Positions 46,265-54,974 of a stretch of DNA of 64,000 bases are shown here, in pieces. Source of the stretch: DASZIT01 sp963709665 (GTDB taxonomy: Bacteria; Actinomycetota; Acidimicrobiia; Acidimicrobiales; RAAP-2); the NCBI GenBank assembly GCA_963709665.1, contig CAVPWU010000011.1, positions 186,001-250,000 on the forward strand, written 5' to 3'. The first letter of the stretch is position 1. Every line of letters begins with the position of its first letter. The notes beneath the pieces are model-generated. The model saw nothing but the letters and a program-made list of their open reading frames with translations, had not been told where the DNA came from and did not search any database. The translations under genes and the position numbers were made by a program.

Positions 46265-47461
46265 ATGGCCGGAAGCATTCGAGAACGCAGTCCCGGGGTG
46301 TGGGAGTTGCGCGTCTACATCGGGCGCGACAGCACCGGTCGGGTGCGGCACCAGTACGCCACGTACGAAGGCACCAAACGCGTGGCCGAGCGTCAGCTGG
46401 CTCGCCTGGTCACTAGACAAGAGGACCACCCCGCACGGGTCCCCGAACGGGAAGAGCGGGCCTGGGGTCCGACGACGACCATCAACGATGCCATCGAGGG
46501 ATGGAAGCAGAACGGTTGGCAGGACCTCAGCCCCAACACCGTCCGGGGGTACGAAGGAGTCTGGCGTCGCAACGTGCACGACACCATCGGCAAGCGACGG
46601 ATCGCCTCGCTCTCGCCCTACGACGTCGAGCGCTACTTCCGTGACCTGAAGGAGGGCGGCGCCGGCTACACCACGGTCCGGTTGGCCCGGGCCCTCCTCA
46701 ACCGGTCGTGCCGACTGGCCCGGAAGTGGAGCGGCAACACCCTCCCCAACCCGGTGATCGATACCGAACTGCCGTCCTGGGGGCCGTCCGAGCGACCCCA
46801 GCCGGTCCGATCCCCCGAGCCGGCGGAGGTGCTGGCGCTCCTGCGAGCCGCCCGGGCCGCCGAGGTCCGGGTGGCCGTGCTCATCCGCCTGGTGGCGGCC
46901 ACCGGGATGCGGAGGGGCGAAGCCTGTGCGGTCCGATGGAACGACCTTGACACCAAGGCCGGGACGGTGATGATCGACGAGGGTGTGGTCAGCACCGAGA
47001 CCGGGGCAGAGGCAAGGCAGCCGAAGACCCGAGCCAGCACCCGCAAGGTAGCGCTCGACAAGGTGACGCTCTCGGAGCTGGCCGGGCTTCGGAAGGAGCA
47101 GGAGGCGTTGGCCAGGTCCTGCGACCTCAGGTTGGCTCCGGAGTCCTTCGTGTTCTCCTTCGAGCCCGGCGGTGAGACCCCTCCCCACCCGGACAACATC
47201 AGCCACCTCTTCGCCAAGGTGCGAACCAAGGCCAAGGTGGCCTCGGACGTCCACCTGCACTCGCTCCGCCACTTCCACGCCACCCAGATCGACTCGGTGA
47301 TCTCCGAGGCCCAGAAGCAGGTCAGGCTCGGCTGGTCGACCGTCCAGATGGCTCGTCACTACACCGACGGGGTCCCGGAGGAGGACCGACGGGCTTCCGA
47401 GCACATGGGACGGGTGCTCACGCCGAAGAAGGCCAAGCAGTCGGTCAGGGCGGCTCGCTGA
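46265..47461 (+). CDS. Tyrosine-family integrase
   Basis: A 398-residue phage/ICE-type integrase. An N-terminal arm-binding region (GSIRERSPGVWELRVYIGRD) is followed by a SAM-like core-binding domain (SPNTVRGYEGVWRRNVHDTI) and the catalytic domain. Catalytic residues seen: Arg in ATGMRRGEACAV, HxLR in HSLRHFHATQI, Trp in the H/W position of LGWSTVQMARHY, and the Tyr nucleophile of that segment. It lies directly after tRNA-Thr in the same direction, which suggests integration into the tRNA 3' end. Confidence 0.9.
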   Translation: MAGSIRERSPGVWELRVYIGRDSTGRVRHQYATYEGTKRVAERQLARLVTRQEDHPARVPEREERAWGPTTTINDAIEGWKQNGWQDLSPNTVRGYEGVWRRNVHDTIGKRRIASLSPYDVERYFRDLKEGGAGYTTVRLARALLNRSCRLARKWSGNTLPNPVIDTELPSWGPSERPQPVRSPEPAEVLALLRAARAAEVRVAVLIRLVAATGMRRGEACAVRWNDLDTKAGTVMIDEGVVSTETGAEARQPKTRASTRKVALDKVTLSELAGLRKEQEALARSCDLRLAPESFVFSFEPGGETPPHPDNISHLFAKVRTKAKVASDVHLHSLRHFHATQIDSVISEAQKQVRLGWSTVQMARHYTDGVPEEDRRASEHMGRVLTPKKAKQSVRAAR

Positions 47462-47481
47462 CCCACGGGTTCGAATCCTCC

Positions 47482-47709
47482 TCAGGCCGAACGAGGTGGC
47501 GGAAACGACCCTTCCGGGTCTCCGTCGATCAGCCGCTCGACGGCCCGACGGGGGATCCGAACACGACCGCCGATCCGGAACACCGGCAGCGGGAGCGTCC
47601 CGGCCTTCAGGGCCCGGTAGAGCGTGGAGCGGGTTTCACCCAGCAACACCGCCGTCTCCTCCACGCTGAGCAGTGGGCGGGGGTGGGACGGGTTTGCGTT
47701 GGTTCGCAT
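47482..47709 (-). CDS. Excisionase-like helix-turn-helix protein
   Basis: A 75-residue MerR/Xis-type DNA-binding protein (LLSVEETAVLLGETRSTLYR, then GGRVRIPRRAVERLIDGDP). ATG 47709 has a good GAGGAGA 8 bp upstream. It is convergent with the integrase gene, 20 bp apart, as expected for a xis-int module controlling excision. Confidence 0.82.
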   Translation of the reverse strand: MRTNANPSHPRPLLSVEETAVLLGETRSTLYRALKAGTLPLPVFRIGGRVRIPRRAVERLIDGDPEGSFPPPRSA

Positions 47710-48047
47710 GAGCAGTCTCCTCGGTCTCGGTGGAAAGCAGGTGGTCTGCTCTCGTCCCATCCCATCCTCTGGAGAGGCGTCACCTCGATCGTCACCCGCA
47801 CCGCTCACGGGATGCCACCTTCAACGAGATCTCATTGCGGCGAACGTCACCCCGGCACCGCTCCACTGTCACCCTCCCTGGTCACGACGTTCCGTGCGAC
47901 TTACCGCCAGTGTCCTCGTCGACGTGGGGGCGTGGCGTTCTGGGCGTTATTTCGCGCCCCCTACCGGCACTTACACGGGTGATCCGCCCTCTGGACTGAC
48001 CACACGAGAAACCTTCCTCGGGTGGAAGTCCAACCAGGAGGTGCGGG
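47710..48047. other. Intergenic region in the island
   Basis: About 340 bp between the divergent excisionase and the first tandem recombinase. It is less GC-rich than the core genome. I see no credible gene; AGGAGG at its right edge is the Shine-Dalgarno of the next gene. Confidence 0.45.
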
Positions 48048-49096
48048 GTGCAGTGGAGTCCGGTATTCGAGTGTTCTGTCGGTCCTGATGGTCAGAAGAC
48101 CTATCGGGTCGGCCACGAGCTGGTCGATGAGTTCCTCGAGTTCGCGTCGGTCCGGTGCCGACCGAGCACGGTGCGGGCCTATGCCCACGACCTGAAGATC
48201 TTCTTCGGGTTGGTGAGCAAGGATCCCACCGAGGTGACGCCGAAGGACGTCCTCGTCCTTCATCGCCAGCCCAGCAGCGGTCCGAGGTCCGGAGTCGACA
48301 ACGTGGTGCGGATCAGCGACGGCCTGTCCGGTCTGTCGGCGGCGACCATCAAGCGTCGGCTGGCGGCGGTGTCGAGCCTGTTCAGCTACGTGGTCATCCG
48401 AGGGGACGCCGATCGTGACCGCCAACCCGGTGCCCCGGGGGATGCCCGACCCGACGGAGCCGCCATCGTGACCAACGGGGTGTGCCGCTGGTGCGAGGGG
48501 TGCGACGGCTGCCCCGGATCCTCGATGCCGGCGAGGTCGAGCTGTTGATGTCGTCGTTCCGGACCGACCGGGACCGGGCCATGGCCCAGGCCATGCTGCT
48601 CGGCGGTCTCCGGCGTTGCGAGGTGCTGGGTCTGCGCCTGGAGGACCTGCGGGTCGGCGAGAAGCAGCTGTTCATCGCCGAGGGCAAGGGAGGCCACCAG
48701 CGGCTGGTCCCCATCTCCCCGACCTTCTTCGCCACGGTGGCTGACTACCTGAACCGGGAACGACCACCCGATGCCCCGACCGACCAGCTCTTCGTGGTCC
48801 TGAAGGAGCCGAGACGGGGCCAACCCCTCTCCGCCGAGGGACTGGACGAGGTCTTCAGCGCCGCCCGGGCCCGGGCGGGCTTGGTCCACGGGACCTGCCA
48901 CGAGCTCCGCCACACCTGCTTCACCCGGCTGAAGGAGGCGGGCATGGCCATCGAGGCCATCCAGGCCCTGGCCGGTCACCGCTCGATCGCCTCCACCCGG
49001 ATCTACCTCCACCTCGGAGGCGACTGGCTGGCCAACGAGTATCGGCGGGCCGCCGAGGCCATCGACGCCCAGGCCAACGTGGGGGTGGCCCGATGA
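48048..49096 (+). pseudogene. Tyrosine recombinase with two frameshifts (TnpA-like)
   Basis: The N-terminal core-binding domain (VDEFLEFASVRCRPSTVRAY, then LSAATIKRRLAAVSSLFSYV) is in the frame of GTG 48048, which follows AGGAGG. The catalytic domain (GGLRRCEVLGLRLEDLRVGE, HELRHTCFTRLKEAG, GHRSIASTRIYLHL) is two frames away. A short bridging piece (TPIVTANPVPRGMP) lies in the third frame. Two +1 shifts, near 48405 and 48436, restore one continuous recombinase. Catalytic Arg, HxLR, His and Tyr are all present, so it was active before the indels. It overlaps the next recombinase by 4 bp. Confidence 0.75.
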
Positions 49097-50400
49097 CCGC
49101 GCTCTCCGATCCCATCCCTCGACGGGCCGGACGAGCCGGTCAATCGACGCTTCGGAGGTGCCGGGCCGGAGATCACCTGGGGAGAGATTGCCCAGCGTGC
49201 GCCCCTGATGGCCTCCACCATGGCCACCTATCTGGACCAGCTGTCGGTCTCGGCCCGACCCGGGACCGTCGCTGCCTTCGACATCGCCCTGCGCTTCTTC
49301 GCCGGTCGGGTGACCGAGGCCGACCGGTGGTGCGTGTGCCGTCGCCGATGTCGAGCGGCGCCACATCGAGGACTTCAAGCTGTGGCAGGCCGCCCGGCCC
49401 GGGCAAGCGCGGGAAGCTGCTCTCGACCACCACCATCCGGCACCGGCTGGGACTGCTCCGCACCTTCTTCGAGCGGATCATCGAGTGGGGCTATGACGAC
49501 GCCCCGGCCCGGGTGCCGATCTTCCCCGGGGACTTCCCGAAGGCCGACGAGCCGCTGCCCAAGTTCCTGGACGACCGCACCATGGCCAAGTTCATGGCCG
49601 CAGTGGCCAAGGACACCAACCCTCGCCGGCGGCTGATGATGGAGCTGCTGGCCCGCACCGGCATGCGGGTCGGGCGAGCTGGCCTCACTCGAGGACGACG
49701 CCATGGTCCAGATCAGCGAGACCTTCTGGCTGCGCATCCCGGTGGGCAAGCTGCACAACGACCGCTACGTGCCGCTCCACCCCATCCTGGTCGACCTCAT
49801 CACCGACTACCGGAGAACCGAGGGACCGAGCCGTTCGGGCCGATCTGGTGGTCCGCAACGACGGCCAGCCCTTCGACCGGCGGACGATCCACCGCTATGT
49901 CGAAGCGGTCGGCCAAGCGGGCGGGCGTCGGACACGTCCACCCGCACCAGCTCCGCCACACCCTGGCCACCCAAGCCATCAACCGGGGCATGAGCCTCGA
50001 GGCCATCGCCGCACTCCTCGGCCACCGGTCGATGCGGATGACCATGACCTATGCCCGGATCTCGGACCGCACGGTGGCCGACGAGTACTTCCGGGTGACC
50101 GAGGCGGTCGAAGCCAACTACGGACGAACCGAAGCCCTTCCGGACACTGCGGCCGGGGCCAACATGCGCAGACTGGCGGCCGACCATCGGCGGATGCTGG
50201 GCAACGGGATGTGCACCCGGCCAGTCGCCTTGGGCTGCTCGTTCGAGTCGGCCTGCGAGCGTTGCAACTTCTTCGAGACCGGTCCCCAGTTCATCCCGAT
50301 CCTGCAGCCGCCAACGGGACCACGCCACCGAACACGACCAGGAGCGACCGGATCGTCCTCTTCGAGCGGCTCATCAAGGACATCGACGGGGGTCGGCTGA
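49093..50400 (+). pseudogene. Second tandem tyrosine recombinase, multiply frameshifted (TnpB-like)
   Basis: Pieces in three frames form one recombinase: EITWGEIAQRAPLMASTMAT and YLDQLSVSARPGTVAAF; then TTTIRHRLGLLRTFFERIIE and LLARTGMRVG; then MVQISETFWLRIPVGKLHND; then QPFDRRTIHRYVEAV; then HPHQLRHTLATQAINRGMSL and LLGHRSMRMTMTYA. The C-terminus CTRPVALGCSFESACERCNF is a Cys cluster like that of Tn554-type transposase B. At least four indels are needed to rejoin it. The start ATG overlaps the preceding gene, as in tandem recombinase elements. Exact ends are uncertain. Confidence 0.7.
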
Positions 50401-50485
50401 GTGTGGTTCGATGGGCCTCAGTCCAGGGCCCGTGGATCACCCGTGTAACAACACTTCTGCAACGGCTCGCGAGCGGCCCGACCAA

Positions 50486-50803
50486 CTAAGAAATGTCATG
50501 AAGCGGGTAGAGAGCCAAGCAATCCGGGCAACGGATCAGATGCTCTGGATGCGGCCTATCCCAATCCCAGAAAGTTGGCACCAGGCGACGGTTCGCCCTG
50601 TGGCACGCAGCCTCAGGCGATTGGCCGACCTGCATGTCGGTGACCGCATGAACCAGGACATATCCGTCCTCCGCTAGGAAGTCGATGGTGGCCTCGGTCG
50701 TATCTCCGTCAGGTCCGGGGTACTGAACCTTCGTAGGCTTCACTCCAACCAGCTCCGTCGCGCTCTGCACTTCACTGGCCACGCCATCATCATTGCCGCT
50801 CAT
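50486..50803 (-). CDS. Hypothetical protein
   Basis: A 105-residue protein of unknown family. It is acidic at the N-terminus, with a beta-rich middle (TTEATIDFLAEDGYVLVHAV), a basic CHRANRRL segment and a late IRCPDCLALYP that could bind zinc with the earlier Cys. It has no membrane helix. It lies alone on the minus strand after the broken recombinases. Confidence 0.5.
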   Translation of the reverse strand: MSGNDDGVASEVQSATELVGVKPTKVQYPGPDGDTTEATIDFLAEDGYVLVHAVTDMQVGQSPEAACHRANRRLVPTFWDWDRPHPEHLIRCPDCLALYPLHDIS

Positions 50804-51212
50804 GGGCGATGAGTGTCCCCGATCGCCGGGAGTGTGACCGTGGTCAAGACGCCGGGCTCAAGGCGATTCACATAGCTTGGTGAACATGGAAGGACCCTCC
50901 GCCCCCGTGGCGATGCGCTTCAAGGAGGAGGCGGCCCCCTTGTGGCTCCGGGCATGGTGGAGGACGTGGATCTGGTCCAGACAGACGGCCATCTCGGTGG
51001 TGATCCGCAGTCCGATCTTCGCTGCTGAACGCCGAGGTCTATCTGTGCCGATCGACACCGAGCGTGAGGCATAGTGCTTGCCATGGAGCATCACACAACA
51101 CCGGATCTGCTCTCAGATACGGGCGACCGGGGATGCGCCTGCGTGCTTGCTGTCGTGAGCGCTGATGTTTTCGCCCCGCGCTCGGCTAGTTTCGTGATAC
51201 GATATTCAGCAC
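50804..51212. other. Intergenic region in the island, no convincing gene
   Basis: Short overlapping frames on both strands, none with a recognisable domain or Shine-Dalgarno. The right end contains the extended -10 promoter of the toxin-antitoxin module (TGATACGAT, 51195-51203). Confidence 0.45.
51195..51203 (+). promoter_or_regulatory. Extended -10 promoter of the toxin-antitoxin operon
   Basis: TGATACGAT is an extended -10 (TGn-TACGAT) ending 9 bases before the GTG start at 51213. No Shine-Dalgarno lies between, so the transcript is probably leaderless or nearly so. Confidence 0.5.
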
Positions 51213-51464
51213 GTGGACATCTACGGATCAGCCCGGAAGCACGGCGTAAGCGATGAGGACATTGAGCACGCTGTCGACAATGCCATCCTGGTCGCAGACG
51301 CTGATGACGACAAGGTGCTCTGTCTCGGCCCAGATCGAGCTGGAAACCTGCTGGAGATCGTCTCCGTGCTCCGCTCTGACGGGACGGAGATCGTGATTCA
51401 CGCAATGCGGATGCGCCGCAGTTTCGAGCCGATACTCCGTGAGCTGGGAGACGCCAATGACTGA
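51213..51464 (+). CDS. Putative toxin of a toxin-antitoxin pair
   Basis: An 83-residue protein with GTG start (MDIYGSARKHGVSDEDIEHA, then RAGNLLEIVSVLRSDGTEIV and IHAMRMRRSFEPIL). Its size, its overlap with a ribbon-helix-helix gene and the HAM.MR ending match an actinobacterial toxin type of RelE/BrnT-like fold. The fold assignment is tentative. It overlaps the antitoxin start by 8 bp. Confidence 0.65.
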   Translation: MDIYGSARKHGVSDEDIEHAVDNAILVADADDDKVLCLGPDRAGNLLEIVSVLRSDGTEIVIHAMRMRRSFEPILRELGDAND

Positions 51465-51735
51465 GAAGAAGACCTACGGACGGTCAATGTCGGGTATCGA
51501 GCTGACCGACGAGGTGCTGCAGCGGATGGCCGATGAGGCTGAGGCCGGATTGGATGTCACAAAGCTGCGACGCCGTCCTGGCCGCCCTCCGATGGGCGAA
51601 GGACCCGCCATCACGCTCCCGGTGCGCCTCGACCCCGAACTTCGCCGCGCCGTTGACAGTCGTGCTGCAGCCGAGCAGACGACTGCCTCCGATGTCGTGC
51701 GCGAGGCCCTGCGTAGCTATCTGAAGGTCAGCTGA
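51457..51735 (+). CDS. Ribbon-helix-helix (CopG-like) antitoxin
   Basis: A 92-residue protein. The C-terminal ribbon-helix-helix domain reads ITLPVRLDPELRRAVDSRAA, then ASDVVREALRSYLK. A basic RRRPGRPP linker precedes it, and an N-terminal tail probably binds the toxin. The ATG follows GGGAG. As usual for such pairs, it should repress the shared promoter together with the toxin. Confidence 0.78.
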   Translation: MTEKKTYGRSMSGIELTDEVLQRMADEAEAGLDVTKLRRRPGRPPMGEGPAITLPVRLDPELRRAVDSRAAAEQTTASDVVREALRSYLKVS

Positions 51736-51816
51736 TCACCGTCGGCAAGCGGTCCGCAACGAGAGTCAGGCGCGCCCCAGAACGCCGGGAGGCGGGCATA
51801 CGCCTGCCCTCGTGTC

Positions 51817-52560
51817 TCAGCCGCTTTTGGCGAGATGGAGCTTGAGCATCGAGCCAGCTGAGCGCCACGTGACGGGCACCTGACGCATCAACAAGGCGCA
51901 GTCGAGCGCCACACTCCCGGGAGGGAACCGATCTTCGTTATCGAAGAAACTCGACTCCGCGTGATCCACGTGTAGGGGCTCGACCCGCCATGCGTTCGTG
52001 GCCAGCTCCATCCCTTCGAGCACGTCCGAAGATGCGCCGTCGGAGTAGCCGATGGAGCCGGCTTCGAAGAACCGAGAGGCTTCTTCGAGCGTGGCAAAGA
52101 GTCGGCTATCACCCAGCTCGCCGGCGAACCGACCCTGTACTTCCGCCGATGCGAATCCGTCCAAACTGTGGAATCCGACGGTGATGTCATGCTCGGTCTG
52201 TCGTGTCGTGAAGCGGGAGCGGTGGTGCCTTCCAGGAAACACTCGTCCACCAGCCAGGACGTTGAGGATCGAGTCGCTGTCACGGCGGGTGATGTAGACG
52301 CCATGGGCGACGCCGGCGGCGGTGTCCCATTCGACAGCGATGCGATGGGCTGCATTCTCACTTCGTTGCCCCAGGAGCCGAGGAAATCCCGCGGGTCGCA
52401 GTTCCTCGAGCCTGAGCAGACAGATGCCGGCGACGGCGAAGCCGCGGACGACCTGAGGTCGGAAGGGAGCGGGAAGCAGTGAGGCCACGACGTCCGGGTC
52501 GGCGCGAAAGTTGATGAGGAGCCGTCGTTCGATCGTTCCTTCGAGGTCAGGAGTCTTCAT
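51817..52560 (-). CDS. DUF2071-family protein
   Basis: A 247-residue protein resembling DUF2071/acetoacetate decarboxylase-like folds: RRLLINFRADPDVVASLLPA, then AGICLLRLEELRPAGFP, then a GVYITRRDSDS strand. It shares an ATGA overlap with the ArsR gene (52557-52560), so it is the second gene of that operon. Its activity is unknown; the lineage is often found with metalloregulators or stress genes. Confidence 0.7.
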   Translation of the reverse strand: MKTPDLEGTIERRLLINFRADPDVVASLLPAPFRPQVVRGFAVAGICLLRLEELRPAGFPRLLGQRSENAAHRIAVEWDTAAGVAHGVYITRRDSDSILNVLAGGRVFPGRHHRSRFTTRQTEHDITVGFHSLDGFASAEVQGRFAGELGDSRLFATLEEASRFFEAGSIGYSDGASSDVLEGMELATNAWRVEPLHVDHAESSFFDNEDRFPPGSVALDCALLMRQVPVTWRSAGSMLKLHLAKSG

Positions 52561-52871
52561 GTGGGCACTCCGGGACGCTTGCGCCGAAGAACTACCTGCT
52601 CCGGGCAGACCGCAGAGAGGAATCCACCGACACAGAGCGCCAGTCGCTCTTCGACCAGTGAGTAGTAGATCCTGTTGGCGTCACGGCGCTCGACTACCAG
52701 TCCGGCCGCCCGCAGCAAGCTCAAGTGACGAGAGATCGAAGGCGCGCTGATCGAGAAGCGAGCCACGATGTCCCCGGCGGAAAGCTCCCCTTCCCTCAGG
52801 TCCTGGAGGATCTGACGGCGAGTCGGGTCGGCAAGCGCCTTGAACACGCTTGCCTCGCTTGGATCGGCCAT
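52557..52871 (-). CDS. ArsR-family transcriptional regulator
   Basis: A 104-residue winged helix protein: VFKALADPTRRQILQDLREG, then ISAPSISRHLSLLRAAGLVV and RRDANRIYYSLVEERL. It lacks the ELCVC metal-binding motif of ArsR/SmtB, and its Cys residues occur only near the end, so the ligand may be organic. An inverted repeat TTAGC-N6-GCTAA directly upstream (52881-52896) is the probable operator. Confidence 0.85.
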   Translation of the reverse strand: MADPSEASVFKALADPTRRQILQDLREGELSAGDIVARFSISAPSISRHLSLLRAAGLVVERRDANRIYYSLVEERLALCVGGFLSAVCPEQVVLRRKRPGVPT

Positions 52872-52880
52872 GTTCGCAGA

Positions 52881-52896
52881 TTAGCACATTAGCTAA
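52881..52896. promoter_or_regulatory. Inverted repeat, likely ArsR operator
   Basis: TTAGCACATTAGCTAA contains TTAGC-N6-GCTAA arms, 10 bp upstream of the arsR start, inside an AT-rich promoter patch. It fits autoregulation of the arsR-DUF2071 operon. Confidence 0.55.
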
Positions 52897-52976
52897 CTAC
52901 CGATTCACGGGTGTCCCGACCGCCGGCTCGAGGTTGACATCTGCAGAAGGCCTCTCGTCGATCTACCGTTGACACG

Positions 52977-53480
52977 ATGGCGCCGAGGAAGCTGCCCACG
53001 CCCGAGGACCGGGAGGAAGCCGTCCGGATCGTGCTGGTCGGCCTTGTCGCTGGGGAGGCACCCGAGGCGACGTTCGCCAAGCTCGCGGGCCTACGCACCC
53101 GGAACGACACCTTTCCAGCCGAAGAGTTCCTCGAGCTCGCCTCGGATGCAATCGCCATCTCCGGCGCCACCCCGGGCGATCCGATCGACTTCGAGGGGAT
53201 CCGGGAGCGGTACCTCGGCGAGTCCCGCTTCTCCGGCAAGACACAGCACTACAAGAGCAAGTACGCAATTTCTGCCGCCGCCATGATCCATGGCGGCGTC
53301 TACCCCGACCTGTTCGGGGATGCCGCGTGGTGGGAAGCCGACGATCTCTGGCGGTACTCATTCTTCGCGCTACTTACCTTCGTCCGAGCTGCCGCAGAGC
53401 GAACCGGGCGTTCAGTCGAGGAGGTCGTCCGCTCGATCGCTGATCTCCGTGGAGTCTTGTTGAGCACATCCGAGAGCTGA
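52977..53480 (+). CDS. Hypothetical protein
   Basis: A 167-residue soluble, mostly helical protein that I do not recognise (TPEDREEAVRIVLVGLVAGE; YLGESRFSGKTQHYKSKYAI; WRYSFFALLTFVRAAAERTG). It is divergent from arsR, about 100 bp away. Codon use looks like the surrounding genes. Confidence 0.6.
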   Translation: MAPRKLPTPEDREEAVRIVLVGLVAGEAPEATFAKLAGLRTRNDTFPAEEFLELASDAIAISGATPGDPIDFEGIRERYLGESRFSGKTQHYKSKYAISAAAMIHGGVYPDLFGDAAWWEADDLWRYSFFALLTFVRAAAERTGRSVEEVVRSIADLRGVLLSTSES

Positions 53481-53528
53481 CAGGTAAAGACAGTCGGCAG
53501 ATCCCGTCTCGCGGGCGGAGGTGGCCGA

Positions 53529-54440
53529 TCATCCGCCAGCGACGAAGGCCACCACGACATAGGCGGCGTGGCGATCGAAGTTCTCCCGTCGGCGGTCGTA
53601 GACGGTGGTCGTCCGGGGATCGGCGTGGCGGGCGGCGATCTGGACATCTCGGAGGGGTACGCCGGCATCAAGAGCGGCCATGATGAAGGCCGATCGGAGC
53701 ATGTGCGGGTAGACGGCCGCTAGTCCTGCCTGCTTGCCGATAGAGCGCACCCAGCGATGGGCCGTCCGCCGGTCGAGTCTGGAGCCATCCCTCCGGCGCA
53801 GGATCGCCCCCTCGGTTCGCTCGCCGATGGCCAGGTCGATGGTTCGAGCCGCCCTCGGAACCAGAGGGATCACCGCCGGCTTGCTCCCCTTCCCCATGAT
53901 CCGCAAGGTCCGATGTCCCTGAGTGAACGCGAGATCCTCGATATTGGTTCCACACGCCTCACTCACCCGGAGTCCATTCAGGCCGAGGAGGACGGCGAGG
54001 GCCGCATGGCTTCGGTCGAAGCGCTCGGCCGTGAAGAGGAAGGTCCCCAGCTCCCGGCGGTCCAGACCTCGTCCCTCCGAAGGATGGACCTTCGGGCGCC
54101 GGATGTACTGGGCCGGATTGGCGGAGATTCGTCCATCGATGTGGGCGAACCGGTAGTAGCCGCACACCGTCGAGAGCCGGCGATCGATGGTCGAGGGAGC
54201 CAGACCCTTGTCCTCCATGGCGGTCCGGTAGAGCTCGATGTGGGGACGCTTGGCTCCCAGGACCGCAACGCCCGCATCAGTGGCCCATTGGAAGAACGTC
54301 CTCAGGTCGTAGCGATAGGCATCGAGCGTGCGCCCGTTGTACCTGGCGAGAAATGCAGCCGCGGCTACCTGGGCTTCATCGAAGCCAGAGTCATCGATGA
54401 CTACGGCCAGGGTGGTGGAATCTGAGTCGAGTACAGACAT
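53529..54440 (-). CDS. Tyrosine recombinase (XerC/D-like)
   Basis: A 303-residue intact recombinase. The core-binding domain (ARYNGRTLDAYRYDLRTFFQ) is followed by a catalytic domain with Arg in LNGLRVSEACG, Lys in IMGKGSKPAVIPL, HxLR in YPHMLRSAFI, and the Tyr in DPRTTTVYDRRR. The His/Trp position is in AARHAD. It is the only unbroken one of the three later recombinases and faces the opposite direction, so it could mark a second, nested element. Confidence 0.85.
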   Translation of the reverse strand: MSVLDSDSTTLAVVIDDSGFDEAQVAAAAFLARYNGRTLDAYRYDLRTFFQWATDAGVAVLGAKRPHIELYRTAMEDKGLAPSTIDRRLSTVCGYYRFAHIDGRISANPAQYIRRPKVHPSEGRGLDRRELGTFLFTAERFDRSHAALAVLLGLNGLRVSEACGTNIEDLAFTQGHRTLRIMGKGSKPAVIPLVPRAARTIDLAIGERTEGAILRRRDGSRLDRRTAHRWVRSIGKQAGLAAVYPHMLRSAFIMAALDAGVPLRDVQIAARHADPRTTTVYDRRRENFDRHAAYVVVAFVAGG

Positions 54441-54589
54441 ATCTCTCCTTCAACGGTTGGGAGAGCCAGCCAACACTGACCAGCCCGGGAGCGACCAGGG
54501 GAGATCGTCATGCTGGTGTCGACCTGAAGCGGAGGTCGAAGACCGGGCGAGGAGGGGCGGGGGTTGGGAGACCTGGGCGGAGTTGAGGG

Positions 54590-54630
54590 TTGACCGGTAC
54601 CGGGACGAGTGACATCATTTGTGATGTCAC
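54590..54630 (+). promoter_or_regulatory. higBA-type promoter with overlapping palindromic operator
   Basis: -35 TTGACC (54590-54595) and -10 CATCAT (54613-54618) are 17 bp apart. GTGACATCA-TTTG-TGATGTCAC (54609-54630) is a perfect 9-bp inverted repeat that covers the -10 and the start codon at 54624. The predicted transcription start is at the ATG, so the mRNA would be leaderless and directly blocked by antitoxin binding. Confidence 0.65.
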
Positions 54631-54974
54631 AGTGGTCGGTCGAGATGGAGCCCGAGGTTGAGGAGTGGTTGGAGTCGTTGCCCCCCGTGCTCTTCGCGGT
54701 GGCAGCCTCGCGAGTCGACTACTTGGCCGACGCCGGCGCTTCCATCCGGATGCCTCGATCCCGTTCGCTCGGGGACGGCCTCTTCGAACTCCGGTTCGAT
54801 TTGGGCCGTGTCGCCCAACGGATCACCTTCTTCTTCCCTGGCGATCGTCGGATTGTCCTGTTGACGGCTTTTAGGAAACAACGGCAGAACGAACGAGCGG
54901 AGGTGGCTCGGGCACATCTGGCCATGAGGGTCTGCGTCAAGCAGGCTCATACCGCTGACGAGGAGGACCAATGA
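54624..54974 (+). CDS. HigB/RelE-family toxin (Gp49-like)
   Basis: A 116-residue toxin of the phage-derived Gp49/HigB family: EPEVEEWLESLPPVLFAVAA, then SRSLGDGLFELRFDLGRVAQ, then RRIVLLTAFRKQRQNERAEV. These proteins are ribosome-dependent mRNA nucleases. ATG 54624 is chosen over the in-frame GTG 54609 because of the promoter position. The stop overlaps the antitoxin start (ATGA). Confidence 0.82.
   Translation: MSQWSVEMEPEVEEWLESLPPVLFAVAASRVDYLADAGASIRMPRSRSLGDGLFELRFDLGRVAQRITFFFPGDRRIVLLTAFRKQRQNERAEVARAHLAMRVCVKQAHTADEEDQ

Noticed and set aside
47461..47490. A possible second tRNA gene
   Set aside because: Only a T-arm-like core is present and the acceptor and T stems do not pair; kept only as a low-interest finding.
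50858..51094. A 78-codon minus-strand frame and a competing plus-strand frame
   Set aside because: Neither has a Shine-Dalgarno, a domain or a plausible composition; both are left as intergenic.
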